A DNA stretch of 64,000 nucleotides from Sphingomonadaceae bacterium. GTDB taxonomy: Bacteria > Pseudomonadota > Alphaproteobacteria > Sphingomonadales > Sphingomonadaceae. This document shows, piece by piece, positions 31,945-39,894 of this stretch. The stretch's first letter is position 1. Every line of letters starts with the position of its first letter. The stretch lies in contig CANJRZ010000002.1 in the NCBI GenBank assembly GCA_947476735.1, forward strand, positions 1 to 64,000, in the 5' to 3' direction. A program made the position numbers and the translations under genes. Below the pieces are notes generated by a model. That model saw nothing but the letters and a program-made list of their open reading frames with translations. It was not told the origin of the DNA and searched no databases.

Positions 31945-33925
31945 GCCTTTCCGTCACTAGAGCCTTGGATGGTTCGGGATCGTCATCGGGTTCGAGGACC
32001 GCGCGCGCCGTCATTGCTATCACGAAAGCGAGCGCCGCCTTTTCGTCCCCGGGGGGCGGAAGTTCCTCGAGCTCGCCCAGGACGAGCATGTCGTCAGTGA
32101 TTTCGGCATAGCCGGACAGTTCATCATCGGTCAGCGTACGAGTCACAGCTGGCTCTTCCTCGGTGGGGGGCAGGGTGAGGAGGGCCGCGCGCTTCGCCTC
32201 GATCGCTTGGCCAAGCACATCCGAACCGGCAGCTCCGGTGGCCGTCGCCGACCCTTGCTTCGTTTGCGGGATCACGATCGGGCGCGGCGCTACCTTGGGC
32301 GGTTCGGAGATCCGGCTCGTGAACCGGCGCGACCGGAAATATTCGATCTTGCGCGCCCGGACCGGGGGGATACCGCCACGCAGCAACAGCAGTTCGCCCT
32401 TTGGCATCTGCATCAGTTCCTGTGGCATCATCAACGCCCGGCGCTGATCCGACTCTGAAATGCTGCGATTGGCGAGCATGCCATGGATAGTCCGGCTCTT
32501 CGATTTTACGTTCATCGTGAAGAACCCGAGCCGCTCGGAGAGTTCATTGGCGACCCTCAGCTCCTTCGGTGTGAAAACCACCTCCAGACCGCAGTTGGCG
32601 ATAATCTCGTCGGTGACGTCCGCACCGTAGATCCCGCGCGGTTGCGACCGGCTCTGGATCACCGGCAACAAGCGTAGCCCGTAGCCGGCGACATAGGAAA
32701 AGGCCGACGCGATCACCGGTGCCTTGCCCAGTCGAGCGAATTCATCGAGCAGCAGTAGGACGGGCACCTGGCCCCCTGAGTCCGGCAGCTCCCGTGTGTT
32801 GAGGTCGATCAGCTGCTGCAGGAAGAGATTATACACCGGCGCGATGCGGTCGATGTTGTCTGGCGATACGCCCAGATAGATCGAGATCCGCTCGCGGCGG
32901 ACCTGGCGCAGATCGAAGTCGGTCTCCGACGTCGCTGCATCGACATACGGGTTAAGCCAGAGGCTGAGCTTCGAGGTGATCGTCTGCTTGATACCGGAGA
33001 AGGTGTTGTCGGACGCGGAGGTGAAGTCGCTCAGCGCCGAGACGCACGCCTGGCTGAGCCGCTGCCCGCGCTTCTGCGCTTCCTCGACAACCTTGGGCAG
33101 CTCGACCTTCGGGTCGCCCGCCGTCAGCCGCCGGTAGATTTCGCCGATCGTGAAGGGGAGGGCGGGGTTGGCCGCAACAAGGGCGCCGACGCCGACGAAG
33201 GCGGCGCGCGCGGCTTCAGCCCAGAAGGGGTCGGCCTTCTCGGGAGCCGGAAATAACATGCCGCCGATCTTCTGGAGCTCGTTGACCACATCGACGTCGT
33301 CGAGACGATCGATGAAGCTCAGCGGATTGTACCGCGCGGTCCGCCCTTCGGGATCGAGCGGGTCGAACAGATAGACGGCTTGGCCATGGCGCGCCCGGAA
33401 GCCGGCTGTGATGTCCCAGTTCTCGCGCTTCACGTCGAGCACCACGACCGAGTCCGCCCAACTCAGAAGATTGGGGATCACGACACCGACGCCCTTGCCG
33501 GCACGCGTGGGCGCCTCGAGCAGAACATGCTCGGTCCCGCCGAACACAAGATAGCGGCCGCCCTTCTGGCCGACGATGATGCCGCTCTTGCTGCGCAGCT
33601 GTTCTTGCCGGATCTCGCTTTCACGCGCGAACCGCGCCTCGCCATGCAGTGAGCGCCCCCGTTTCAGGATGACGAGCAAAATGACGAAGGCGACTGCGCC
33701 GCTGACCAACGCGCCCCGCTGCAGCCACAGGTGGAGGAGCGGATCGCCGCGATAGTACCAGAGCCATGCTGGCACCGCCGTGATCTGCATTCGCGGCCCG
33801 ATTTGCTTCAAGCCGACAAGCGCCACCAGCACCGCGCACAGGGCGCAGAGGATGAGCACCGCCGCGAGGACCCCCGCGATGATCGCGACCTTAGTGAGCG
33901 GTCGTGCGTCCGACAGGCGGGTCAA
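31928..33925 (-). CDS. virD4: Type IV coupling protein VirD4/TraG
   Basis: A 665-residue coupling ATPase that docks the relaxase-DNA complex on the secretion channel. The N-terminus has two or three membrane segments (VAIIAGVLAAVLILCALCAV and GALVSGAVAFVILLVILKRG). Walker A is APTRAGKGVGVVIPN near 137-151 and Walker B LLLLDEFARLG near 385-395. The best start is TTG at 33925, with GAGGAGG eight bases upstream, inside the end of virB11; the frame continues upstream through virB11 only as a shadow. The C-terminal 110 residues are acidic and variable. Confidence 0.92.
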   Translation of the reverse strand: MTRLSDARPLTKVAIIAGVLAAVLILCALCAVLVALVGLKQIGPRMQITAVPAWLWYYRGDPLLHLWLQRGALVSGAVAFVILLVILKRGRSLHGEARFARESEIRQEQLRSKSGIIVGQKGGRYLVFGGTEHVLLEAPTRAGKGVGVVIPNLLSWADSVVVLDVKRENWDITAGFRARHGQAVYLFDPLDPEGRTARYNPLSFIDRLDDVDVVNELQKIGGMLFPAPEKADPFWAEAARAAFVGVGALVAANPALPFTIGEIYRRLTAGDPKVELPKVVEEAQKRGQRLSQACVSALSDFTSASDNTFSGIKQTITSKLSLWLNPYVDAATSETDFDLRQVRRERISIYLGVSPDNIDRIAPVYNLFLQQLIDLNTRELPDSGGQVPVLLLLDEFARLGKAPVIASAFSYVAGYGLRLLPVIQSRSQPRGIYGADVTDEIIANCGLEVVFTPKELRVANELSERLGFFTMNVKSKSRTIHGMLANRSISESDQRRALMMPQELMQMPKGELLLLRGGIPPVRARKIEYFRSRRFTSRISEPPKVAPRPIVIPQTKQGSATATGAAGSDVLGQAIEAKRAALLTLPPTEEEPAVTRTLTDDELSGYAEITDDMLVLGELEELPPPGDEKAALAFVIAMTARAVLEPDDDPEPSKALVTERHDHGR

Positions 33926-34895
33926 AATATACCTCCTCGACTTCGAACTTTCCGGCGTGCTTGCGGGTCTGGACGACGACGTCGACCAGCATGCGAAGCA
34001 GCCCGCGGATGTCGTCGCGGGCGAGATCCCGTCCGCCCTCCGATTCCTTGACCAGCAAGGTGAGCTGCTCGAACGCTCCCATGGCCGAGCCGGCATGGAC
34101 GGTCGTGATCGAGCCAGGATGCCCCGAGTTGACGTTGCGCAGATAGAAGAAGGCGGTGCCGTCGCGCAGCTCCTGCAGCAGGATGCGATCGGGGCGCATG
34201 CGAAGCGCGCTTTCGAGCAATTGCTTGGGGCCGACCTTGGCGAGGCCCTGCCGCTCGCTCGAATAGACCATATGCACGACGTTGCGATGCTCGACGACGA
34301 GCTCACGCGTATCCTCGATCGTCAGCAGCCGCTCATGGGGCGGGATCAGCTGGATGAGCGCCTTGGCGAAGGTGGTCTTGCCTGACCCGGTCGCGCCGCT
34401 CACCAGGATGTTCTTGCGGGCAGCAACTGCGGTCCTGAAGAAGGACGGCCAGTCACCGGCATCGCGTTGCGCTACCAGCTGTGCATCGACCCCGCCGAGA
34501 CCGCGCGCAGCAGAGCGTGTGCCCTTGAACAGTCCCGTGTTGGCGAGTTGATCGATTGCGAGGTTCACGCGCGACGGCTTGCGCACCGTGAAGGATGGCG
34601 CTCCGCTCGGCGTCACCGACGGTATGACGATCTGGCAGCGTTCGCCGCCAGGCAATATCGTCGAGCAGATCGGAGTTTCTGCATTGACGTCCTGCCGGGT
34701 GAAACTCGCGGCGGCAACGGCGAGCGTCGCGAGCCATTCGCTGTCGAGTTCGGCGACATCATGCCAATGCCAGCCCTGATGATCCTCGATGCCGACCTCG
34801 CCGGGCTTGTTGATCACAAGCTCCGTCACCTCGACCGGCTCCAGCAGTGGCAGGATCGGTGCCAGGTAGTGGCGCAGGACAGCGGTATCGCTCAC
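33891..34895 (-). CDS. virB11: VirB11-type secretion ATPase
   Basis: A 334-residue hexameric ATPase at the inner face of the channel. Walker A is SGATGSGKTTF at 166-176, the Asp box near TIEDTRELVVEHRNVVHMVY, Walker B-like LRMRPDRILLQELRDG, and the His box near GHPGSITTVHAGSA. It is intact and of typical length. The 3' end overlaps the virD4 start by 35 bases. Confidence 0.94.
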   Translation of the reverse strand: MSDTAVLRHYLAPILPLLEPVEVTELVINKPGEVGIEDHQGWHWHDVAELDSEWLATLAVAAASFTRQDVNAETPICSTILPGGERCQIVIPSVTPSGAPSFTVRKPSRVNLAIDQLANTGLFKGTRSAARGLGGVDAQLVAQRDAGDWPSFFRTAVAARKNILVSGATGSGKTTFAKALIQLIPPHERLLTIEDTRELVVEHRNVVHMVYSSERQGLAKVGPKQLLESALRMRPDRILLQELRDGTAFFYLRNVNSGHPGSITTVHAGSAMGAFEQLTLLVKESEGGRDLARDDIRGLLRMLVDVVVQTRKHAGKFEVEEVYFDPPVGRTTAH

Positions 34896-34896
34896 G

Positions 34897-36126
34897 TCAG
34901 CGCCGCAGCTCGAGATTGTAGACGTCGGCGAAATTGAAGTCTTTGGCGACGAAGATCCCGACTTCCTCGCCCTGGTTCTTTTTGAGCACGGGGCGGATGT
35001 TGATGCTGTTCTGGAGTGCTATGCCCGCGCCTTCGCTCGGCGTGCGCGTCGTGTTGTTGAAGTTGTTGCTGCCGCCCGACACCGATTGACCGGCGATATA
35101 GGCGGCGTCGTCGACCAGTGAGAGCAGCAATGCGCTGCCGAACCGTGCCCAGAAGAATGTGTCGACCGATCCGGCTATTCCCGCTCGGCCGAGCGCGTCC
35201 GAGCCGGGCGACGCCAAGTCGATGCGGACCCCCTGAGGTGTGACCGCTCTCGTCCATAGAACGAAAAGGCGGTTCTGGCCCTGCTGAATGCCGCCATGAT
35301 ATTCGCCGAGCACCTTCGTGCCTTTCTCCATCAGCACGACCCGGCCATTTTCGGAATAGACGTCGCGCGGGATCAAACAGGAGGTGTAGCCGGGCTGCGC
35401 CGAGTTCATGGCAGTCTGGAGGATACACGGGATCAGCGTTCCGGCGGTCACGAGATAGTTGCGGTTCGGCAGCATCGAGGCCCGCGCTTCGCCGACCGCG
35501 GAACTCTGTCGAAGCGCGTCCAGCGCATTGGGCGTGCCGTGGGCGGCCCGGCCCGCAGATCCATCGCCGGCTGTTTCTGGCTGGTCGGGATCGGCGCTGG
35601 TCCCGGCTCCCGAAGCGGGCATCGCGTCCCGGCCGCCATAGGCGATCAATGTCGATCGCCGCGCCTGGTCGGCGAGGTTCTGGCGATTGTTCTGCGGTGT
35701 CGCGGCGGGGGCCGCTCCCGGTTGAATTGCTGGTACGATCTGGCCATCAGGGCCGACGACCTGTGCACCAGGCGGTGGGTTGATGACCGGCGCGTTGGGA
35801 TCAACAGCTGCTAGGCCGAGCGGCTTGGCCTTTGCAGCGACAGCATCATAAGCGACCGTCTCGCGCGCCGCGAGATCGGGTCGCCGCGCCATTGCTTCGG
35901 GTTTCGCCATCAAGCTGCTGACATTCTTACTCGGTCCCGAGTTCACCCACAGAATGCCGAGCACCATCGCCGTGCCGGCGAAGATCAGCGCTGTGTTGCG
36001 CTTCGCCGGCGTCATGCCCCCGATCGGGTCGATACCGCGTTCGCGGATGATCTCGTCGCGCTCGGGCGTGGGATCGCCATGCGGGCGACGACGGTCCTCA
36101 GGCGCAGATTCGTCCATCGCGCTCAC
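34897..36126 (-). CDS. virB10: VirB10
   Basis: A 409-residue channel scaffold linking inner and outer membranes. A single membrane segment at about 43-62 (NTALIFAGTAMVLGILWV), a Pro/Ala-rich periplasmic linker, then the TrbI-type beta-barrel domain: YLVTAGTLIPCILQTAMNSA, GYTSCLIPRDVYSENGRVVL and LLLSLVDDAAY. It starts with ATGA overlapping the stop of virB9. Confidence 0.93.
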   Translation of the reverse strand: MSAMDESAPEDRRRPHGDPTPERDEIIRERGIDPIGGMTPAKRNTALIFAGTAMVLGILWVNSGPSKNVSSLMAKPEAMARRPDLAARETVAYDAVAAKAKPLGLAAVDPNAPVINPPPGAQVVGPDGQIVPAIQPGAAPAATPQNNRQNLADQARRSTLIAYGGRDAMPASGAGTSADPDQPETAGDGSAGRAAHGTPNALDALRQSSAVGEARASMLPNRNYLVTAGTLIPCILQTAMNSAQPGYTSCLIPRDVYSENGRVVLMEKGTKVLGEYHGGIQQGQNRLFVLWTRAVTPQGVRIDLASPGSDALGRAGIAGSVDTFFWARFGSALLLSLVDDAAYIAGQSVSGGSNNFNNTTRTPSEGAGIALQNSINIRPVLKKNQGEEVGIFVAKDFNFADVYNLELRR

Positions 36127-36980
36127 TCCTTCGGGTCTTGAATGGTGCGCTCGACATGCGGCGACGCAGTGTTGGTGCCGTAGTCGACACCGTAAGGGGT
36201 CGGTGCCAGATTATAGATGCACAGCACCTCTCGGTTACGGCGCAGTCGGAGTTGAGCCGCAACAGCATGCACCACAACGAATTCGTCTCGCACATCGAAC
36301 GGGACCAGGCTTTCCGAGCCATCCGGCCGAACAAGGTAGATCGCCGGAATCTCATGGTTGCCTGGAAAGCGCAGGACCGTGAACTGGCCGTTGTCGGAGA
36401 TCTCCGACGGCTGGAGGTCGCTTGAGCCCTGGACTTTGTAGTTCAGGTTCCGCGGCCCCTCGATCACACCATGGTCGAGCGCGCCGCGAACGACGCTCGC
36501 CTGAAGCGCCGCGATGCGCTGCGCCTCCTGGGTCGCCCGCATCCGGGCGGCGCGGTCTGCCTCGTCACGCGGGTAGCGGAAGCGGACCTGGAAGAAGGTG
36601 TCGCTGCTGCCGCGACCGATCGGCCCCCGGCGCGTAGTCAACTCGAACGCGTAGTTGCGAAGCTCGCCGCCGCGATTGGTCGTGACGATAAGGTTGGTTG
36701 GACCTGCGCGCTCGCGTGGCTTCAGGAAGAGGATGTGACCGGCGACCGCCACTTCCCACGACACCGTGTCCCCTAGCGCGACATGCTCGATCGTCTCGTC
36801 GGCGCCCAGTACGACCTGCGTCGCCGTGCGGAACGTGCCGACGATACGGTAGACCTGCGTCTCCTGATATTCGACGAACTTCACGCGCTGGTCTGCCGGT
36901 CCCGCGCGCGGCGTATCCTCGGCCAACGCGGGCGCTGCAATGAGCGCGAAGATGCCTGCGATATGGATCAGCCGCTTCAC
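36123..36980 (-). CDS. virB9: VirB9
   Basis: 285 residues with a signal peptide (MKRLIHIAGIFALIAAPALA, cleavage near AEDTP), periplasmic. The conserved CagX/VirB9 features are YQETQVYRIVGTFRTATQVV, ISDNGQFTVLRFPGN and the C-terminal VCIYNLAPTPYGVDYGTN-like end (EVLCIYNLAPTPYGVDYGTN). It forms the outer-membrane core with VirB10. It overlaps neighbours on both sides by four bases. Confidence 0.93.
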   Translation of the reverse strand: MKRLIHIAGIFALIAAPALAEDTPRAGPADQRVKFVEYQETQVYRIVGTFRTATQVVLGADETIEHVALGDTVSWEVAVAGHILFLKPRERAGPTNLIVTTNRGGELRNYAFELTTRRGPIGRGSSDTFFQVRFRYPRDEADRAARMRATQEAQRIAALQASVVRGALDHGVIEGPRNLNYKVQGSSDLQPSEISDNGQFTVLRFPGNHEIPAIYLVRPDGSESLVPFDVRDEFVVVHAVAAQLRLRRNREVLCIYNLAPTPYGVDYGTNTASPHVERTIQDPKE

Positions 36981-37666
36981 CGCACCACCTCCGGGTCGGC
37001 GCGGTAGTTCTGGACCTGAAACCCAAGCGGGTTACGGTACCGGTCGCCCTCCGCCATCGGCGCGTTGGTGTACTGGAATGTCACCGTCGCGATCCAATCA
37101 CTGCTCTGCGTATCAGTGTCAGTCTGCACGGTGCGGGTGAAGCGCACGTTGGCAACACGGTCATTGATGAAGGCGATGTTGCGGACACGGGCCTGGACCA
37201 CCGCGCCCTTGCCCCAGACGACCTGCGGACTCGCCGCATTATTCGAGCTGAAGAAGCGGCCCCAGCGTTGCTGCTCGCCCGGTTCGGACAGGATGGTGAC
37301 GGCCCTGAAATTCTCTTCGGCCGCCGCCGGCAACCAGCTCTCGCGTTGCCTGACATATTGCGCGAGGAAGAACTTCGTGACTGCCTCATCGTAGCGCATC
37401 GGCTTCTGGGTGAGGGTGGTCTGGACATCCACCGCACCCGTCGTCTGGTTGACCCGGATGATATACGGCATGACGGTTTTCAGCGGGGCAAGGCCCGCGA
37501 GCGCGAACCCCTCCGCAGCTGACACAATCATCGCCAGGCCTGCCACGATCCACGCTATGCGCTCGGATCGAAGCGACTTGCGCTGGCGATCCTGATCCCA
37601 GGATCGTGCCTGCCCGAAATAGAGTTCAGCGTCCTTTGCCGGCACGCCCTCAGCCTGGCTGCGCAT
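36977..37666 (-). CDS. virB8: VirB8
   Basis: 229 residues from the ATG at 37666, which has GGGAG nine bases upstream; a TTG three codons earlier is an alternative. One membrane segment at about 38-60 (IAWIVAGLAMIVSAAEGFAL), then a periplasmic VirB8 domain with AVTKFFLAQYVRQRESWLPA and the final NPLGFQVQNYRADPEV. Nucleates channel assembly with VirB9 and VirB10. Confidence 0.93.
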   Translation of the reverse strand: MRSQAEGVPAKDAELYFGQARSWDQDRQRKSLRSERIAWIVAGLAMIVSAAEGFALAGLAPLKTVMPYIIRVNQTTGAVDVQTTLTQKPMRYDEAVTKFFLAQYVRQRESWLPAAAEENFRAVTILSEPGEQQRWGRFFSSNNAASPQVVWGKGAVVQARVRNIAFINDRVANVRFTRTVQTDTDTQSSDWIATVTFQYTNAPMAEGDRYRNPLGFQVQNYRADPEVVR

Positions 37667-37668
37667 GG

Positions 37669-37986
37669 TCAGCAACTCCCGTAGGATCGAAAATCTGCCC
37701 GCGCGGACGTCTTTTCAGACGCGGGGTTGGGGACAGGCGGCGGCGGAGTCCCGCCTTCGATCGGTTGCTTGATCTGCGGCACAGGTGGCGGGGCAGGGGG
37801 CGCCACTACGGCCGGGATCGGTGAACCCGGCAGAACGCTTCCATAGATGTTCGCGTCACGCAGGTGCTTGCCGTTGCAAACCGGCAGCTTCTTTGGCCCT
37901 GATGCCCCGCTCGCCAACGCCGGGAGCAGAACGATGACCAATGTCGATCGACGAAGCCATCGCACTATCGAGGAGGACCTCGTCAT
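37669..37986 (-). CDS. VirB7-position exported protein
   Basis: 105 residues from the ATG at 37986. A signal-peptide-like start (MTRSSSIVRWLRRSTLVIVL then LPALASGASG) is followed by PKKLPVCNGKHLRDANIYGS and a long Pro-rich tail (PPAPPPVPQIKQPIEGGTPP). It occupies the place of the small VirB7 lipoprotein between virB6 and virB8 but has no lipobox cysteine after the signal peptide. The frame is open further upstream into virB6 without sense. Confidence 0.65.
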   Translation of the reverse strand: MTRSSSIVRWLRRSTLVIVLLPALASGASGPKKLPVCNGKHLRDANIYGSVLPGSPIPAVVAPPAPPPVPQIKQPIEGGTPPPPVPNPASEKTSARADFRSYGSC

Positions 37987-37999
37987 AGGTTTTTCCTTG

Positions 38000-38944
38000 T
38001 CATGCGCGGCTGACCGAACCGCCGCGCTGAGCGGCCCGTTCAAGGTTGCGACTGTTGCGGGCGATGCGGCTCTGCTGAAACGGCGCCGCCATCGTTCCCC
38101 AGGCCGAGCCGGCGAAGGCGCCGACACCGGCGGCGGCACCGCCGGCAATGCCGGTGGCGATCGAAGGCGCCTGGAAGAAGAAGATCGTTCCCAGGAAGAT
38201 GTAGACCGAGAACAGGACCGCTCCGATCGTCACGTCGGGAGTGCCTTCGGCGGTTGCCAGTGCAGTCGCGCCGAGATCGGTAATGAGGGTAGTGATGGCG
38301 ATGATCACCGCCATCAGCACGATGTAATTGAACACCTGTCCCAGCCAGCCGTAGAAGAAGCGGCGGGTTGTCTCAAAGAGCGAGAGCGCAATGAAGATCG
38401 GGCCGAGCGCGATCACCACGGCGAGCGCGACTTTTGCGAAGACAGTGATTGCAAAGCCGATCGCTGCCGATAGCCCGGCAAGACCGTAGATCAGGATCGC
38501 CAACGTCAGCAGGACGAGCTTCCACGGGTTGATATCGAGATATGTTTCGGCCTCGGTCCGGATGATCCGGACGATATTGTCGACCTGACCGAAATAGTCG
38601 TCGAACACGGCGCCCACGCTGGTGATGGTTTTGCCGGCAAGCGCTTGCGAGATCGTGTCCGGCATCCCGTGAAAGAGCGGGTTGGTTATCCAATCAGAAT
38701 AGGCAACCGTGGTCGCCGCGACGTACAGGAGGCAGAGCTTCACCATCCGGTAGAAGAGTTCGCCCCACGGCTCACTGACGATACCGCGCATGACCATGTA
38801 ACCGAACAAGGCGATATAGATCACGAGCCCCAGCGCCAGCGGTCCCCGCACAACGTCGATCACATTGTTAAGGCGCTCGTTCAGGAAAAGATCGAGCTTG
38901 CCGTCGATGTTGGTGTAGATATCCGCGAAGAGTGTGGACGCCAT
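38000..38944 (-). CDS. virB6: VirB6/TrbL inner-membrane protein
   Basis: 314 residues from the ATG at 38944. About six hydrophobic segments, for example GPLALGLVIYIALFGYMVMR, LVLLTLAILIYGLAGLSAAI and VFNYIVLMAVIIAITTLITD. The pattern DPLF.GMPDTI / GWLGQVFNY typical of VirB6 is visible. It forms part of the DNA path across the inner membrane. The basic C-terminus (QSRIARNSRNLERAAQRGGS) is cytoplasmic. Confidence 0.9.
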   Translation of the reverse strand: MASTLFADIYTNIDGKLDLFLNERLNNVIDVVRGPLALGLVIYIALFGYMVMRGIVSEPWGELFYRMVKLCLLYVAATTVAYSDWITNPLFHGMPDTISQALAGKTITSVGAVFDDYFGQVDNIVRIIRTEAETYLDINPWKLVLLTLAILIYGLAGLSAAIGFAITVFAKVALAVVIALGPIFIALSLFETTRRFFYGWLGQVFNYIVLMAVIIAITTLITDLGATALATAEGTPDVTIGAVLFSVYIFLGTIFFFQAPSIATGIAGGAAAGVGAFAGSAWGTMAAPFQQSRIARNSRNLERAAQRGGSVSRA

Positions 38945-38958
38945 GACCGAGCCTTCGC

Positions 38959-39177
38959 CTATTTGGGACCAAGCGAGCGATCGAGTTTGTCCGCGTTCTC
39001 GATCGCCTTTGCGTTGCTGCACTCTTGCGTGTCGGTATGAGTGCCGTCCGCGCACGCCGCGAGGATCTGCGACCGAAGCTTAGGATCGGACTTCAATTCC
39101 GCCTTGCCGGCTGGCTGTCCACAGCCGGTGACCAGGATCGTCAGTAAGATCGCGGAGGTGCCGGCGGCACGCTTCAT
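38959..39177 (-). CDS. EexN/TrbK-like entry-exclusion lipoprotein
   Basis: 72 residues with a lipobox (ILLTILVTGC, Cys19) and a short periplasmic part with two further cysteines (LRSQILAACADGTHTDTQEC). Size, lipobox and cysteine spacing, and position between virB5 and virB6, fit EexN-family entry-exclusion lipoproteins, which block transfer into cells that already carry the plasmid. Overlaps the virB5 stop by four bases. Confidence 0.75.
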   Translation of the reverse strand: MKRAAGTSAILLTILVTGCGQPAGKAELKSDPKLRSQILAACADGTHTDTQECSNAKAIENADKLDRSLGPK

Positions 39178-39890
39178 GGCCGGCTACCCAGGCTCTGTTC
39201 GAGCTTTGCCAGGCCAGCCTCACCTTCGCGCTGAGAGCGGAGCCGCGCTTCGGCCGCTTGCCGCATTTGGAGCGCCTGCAACTGAACAGCATCATTCTGG
39301 ATGTGCGCGTTCTCGACCCCAATCCGGGCCTGGATATCCATCACGTCCTTGGCGTCCGATGCCGTGTCGAGCGACGATCGAAGCTCCTCCAGACCCGCTG
39401 TTCGCTTGGTAGTCACACCATAGGCCGCCTCTGCGATCGCGGCATCGCGCGCGGCCATGTCCCCGTTGCGCGAGATGGCATCGCGGTTCGTCCGTTCGAA
39501 GGCGGTGGCATCGGGGCGAAGGTCGGGCAATGCAACGCGGTTGCTGCTGCGGATCCGATTTGCTGCCGATCCGAGGCTGCCGAGCCCAGCCATGTCCGAG
39601 GACATCAGGCGCTGGATGTCGCGCGCCTCACTCGGGAGGAGGTGGCGCACCGCGTCGGTGTTCAGCGACGATGCGATCTGGTTGACGTTCGTCAGCTTGT
39701 TGACGCTGTCGAACATATCGGTCGCTTGGGAGATCTGCTGCTTGCCCTGCTCGATCATCGCAAGCGTGTTCTTCACCGTCGATAGCGTTTGCAGGAACGT
39801 GCTGGAGTCATAGACCGGGATACCCTGCGCATAAGCCGGCACCGACGCTGCCAGTCCGCTTGCGATCGCCAACACTCGAATTGCTCTCAT
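39174..39890 (-). CDS. virB5: VirB5
   Basis: 238 residues. Signal peptide MRAIRVLAIASGLAASVPAY-AQG, then a helical, coiled-coil-rich periplasmic protein (FLQTLSTVKNTLAMIEQGKQ and HIQNDAVQLQALQMRQAAEA) as in the minor pilin VirB5/TrbJ. Four bases after virB4. Confidence 0.88.
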   Translation of the reverse strand: MRAIRVLAIASGLAASVPAYAQGIPVYDSSTFLQTLSTVKNTLAMIEQGKQQISQATDMFDSVNKLTNVNQIASSLNTDAVRHLLPSEARDIQRLMSSDMAGLGSLGSAANRIRSSNRVALPDLRPDATAFERTNRDAISRNGDMAARDAAIAEAAYGVTTKRTAGLEELRSSLDTASDAKDVMDIQARIGVENAHIQNDAVQLQALQMRQAAEARLRSQREGEAGLAKLEQSLGSRP

Positions 39891-39894
39891 GACT

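Noticed and set aside
33926-34306. N-terminal extension of VirD4 by 127 codons
   Set aside because: The extension lies wholly over virB11 in another frame and reads as low-complexity Ser/Arg; the TTG at 33925 has a strong GAGGAGG site and is followed at once by typical VirD4 membrane helices.
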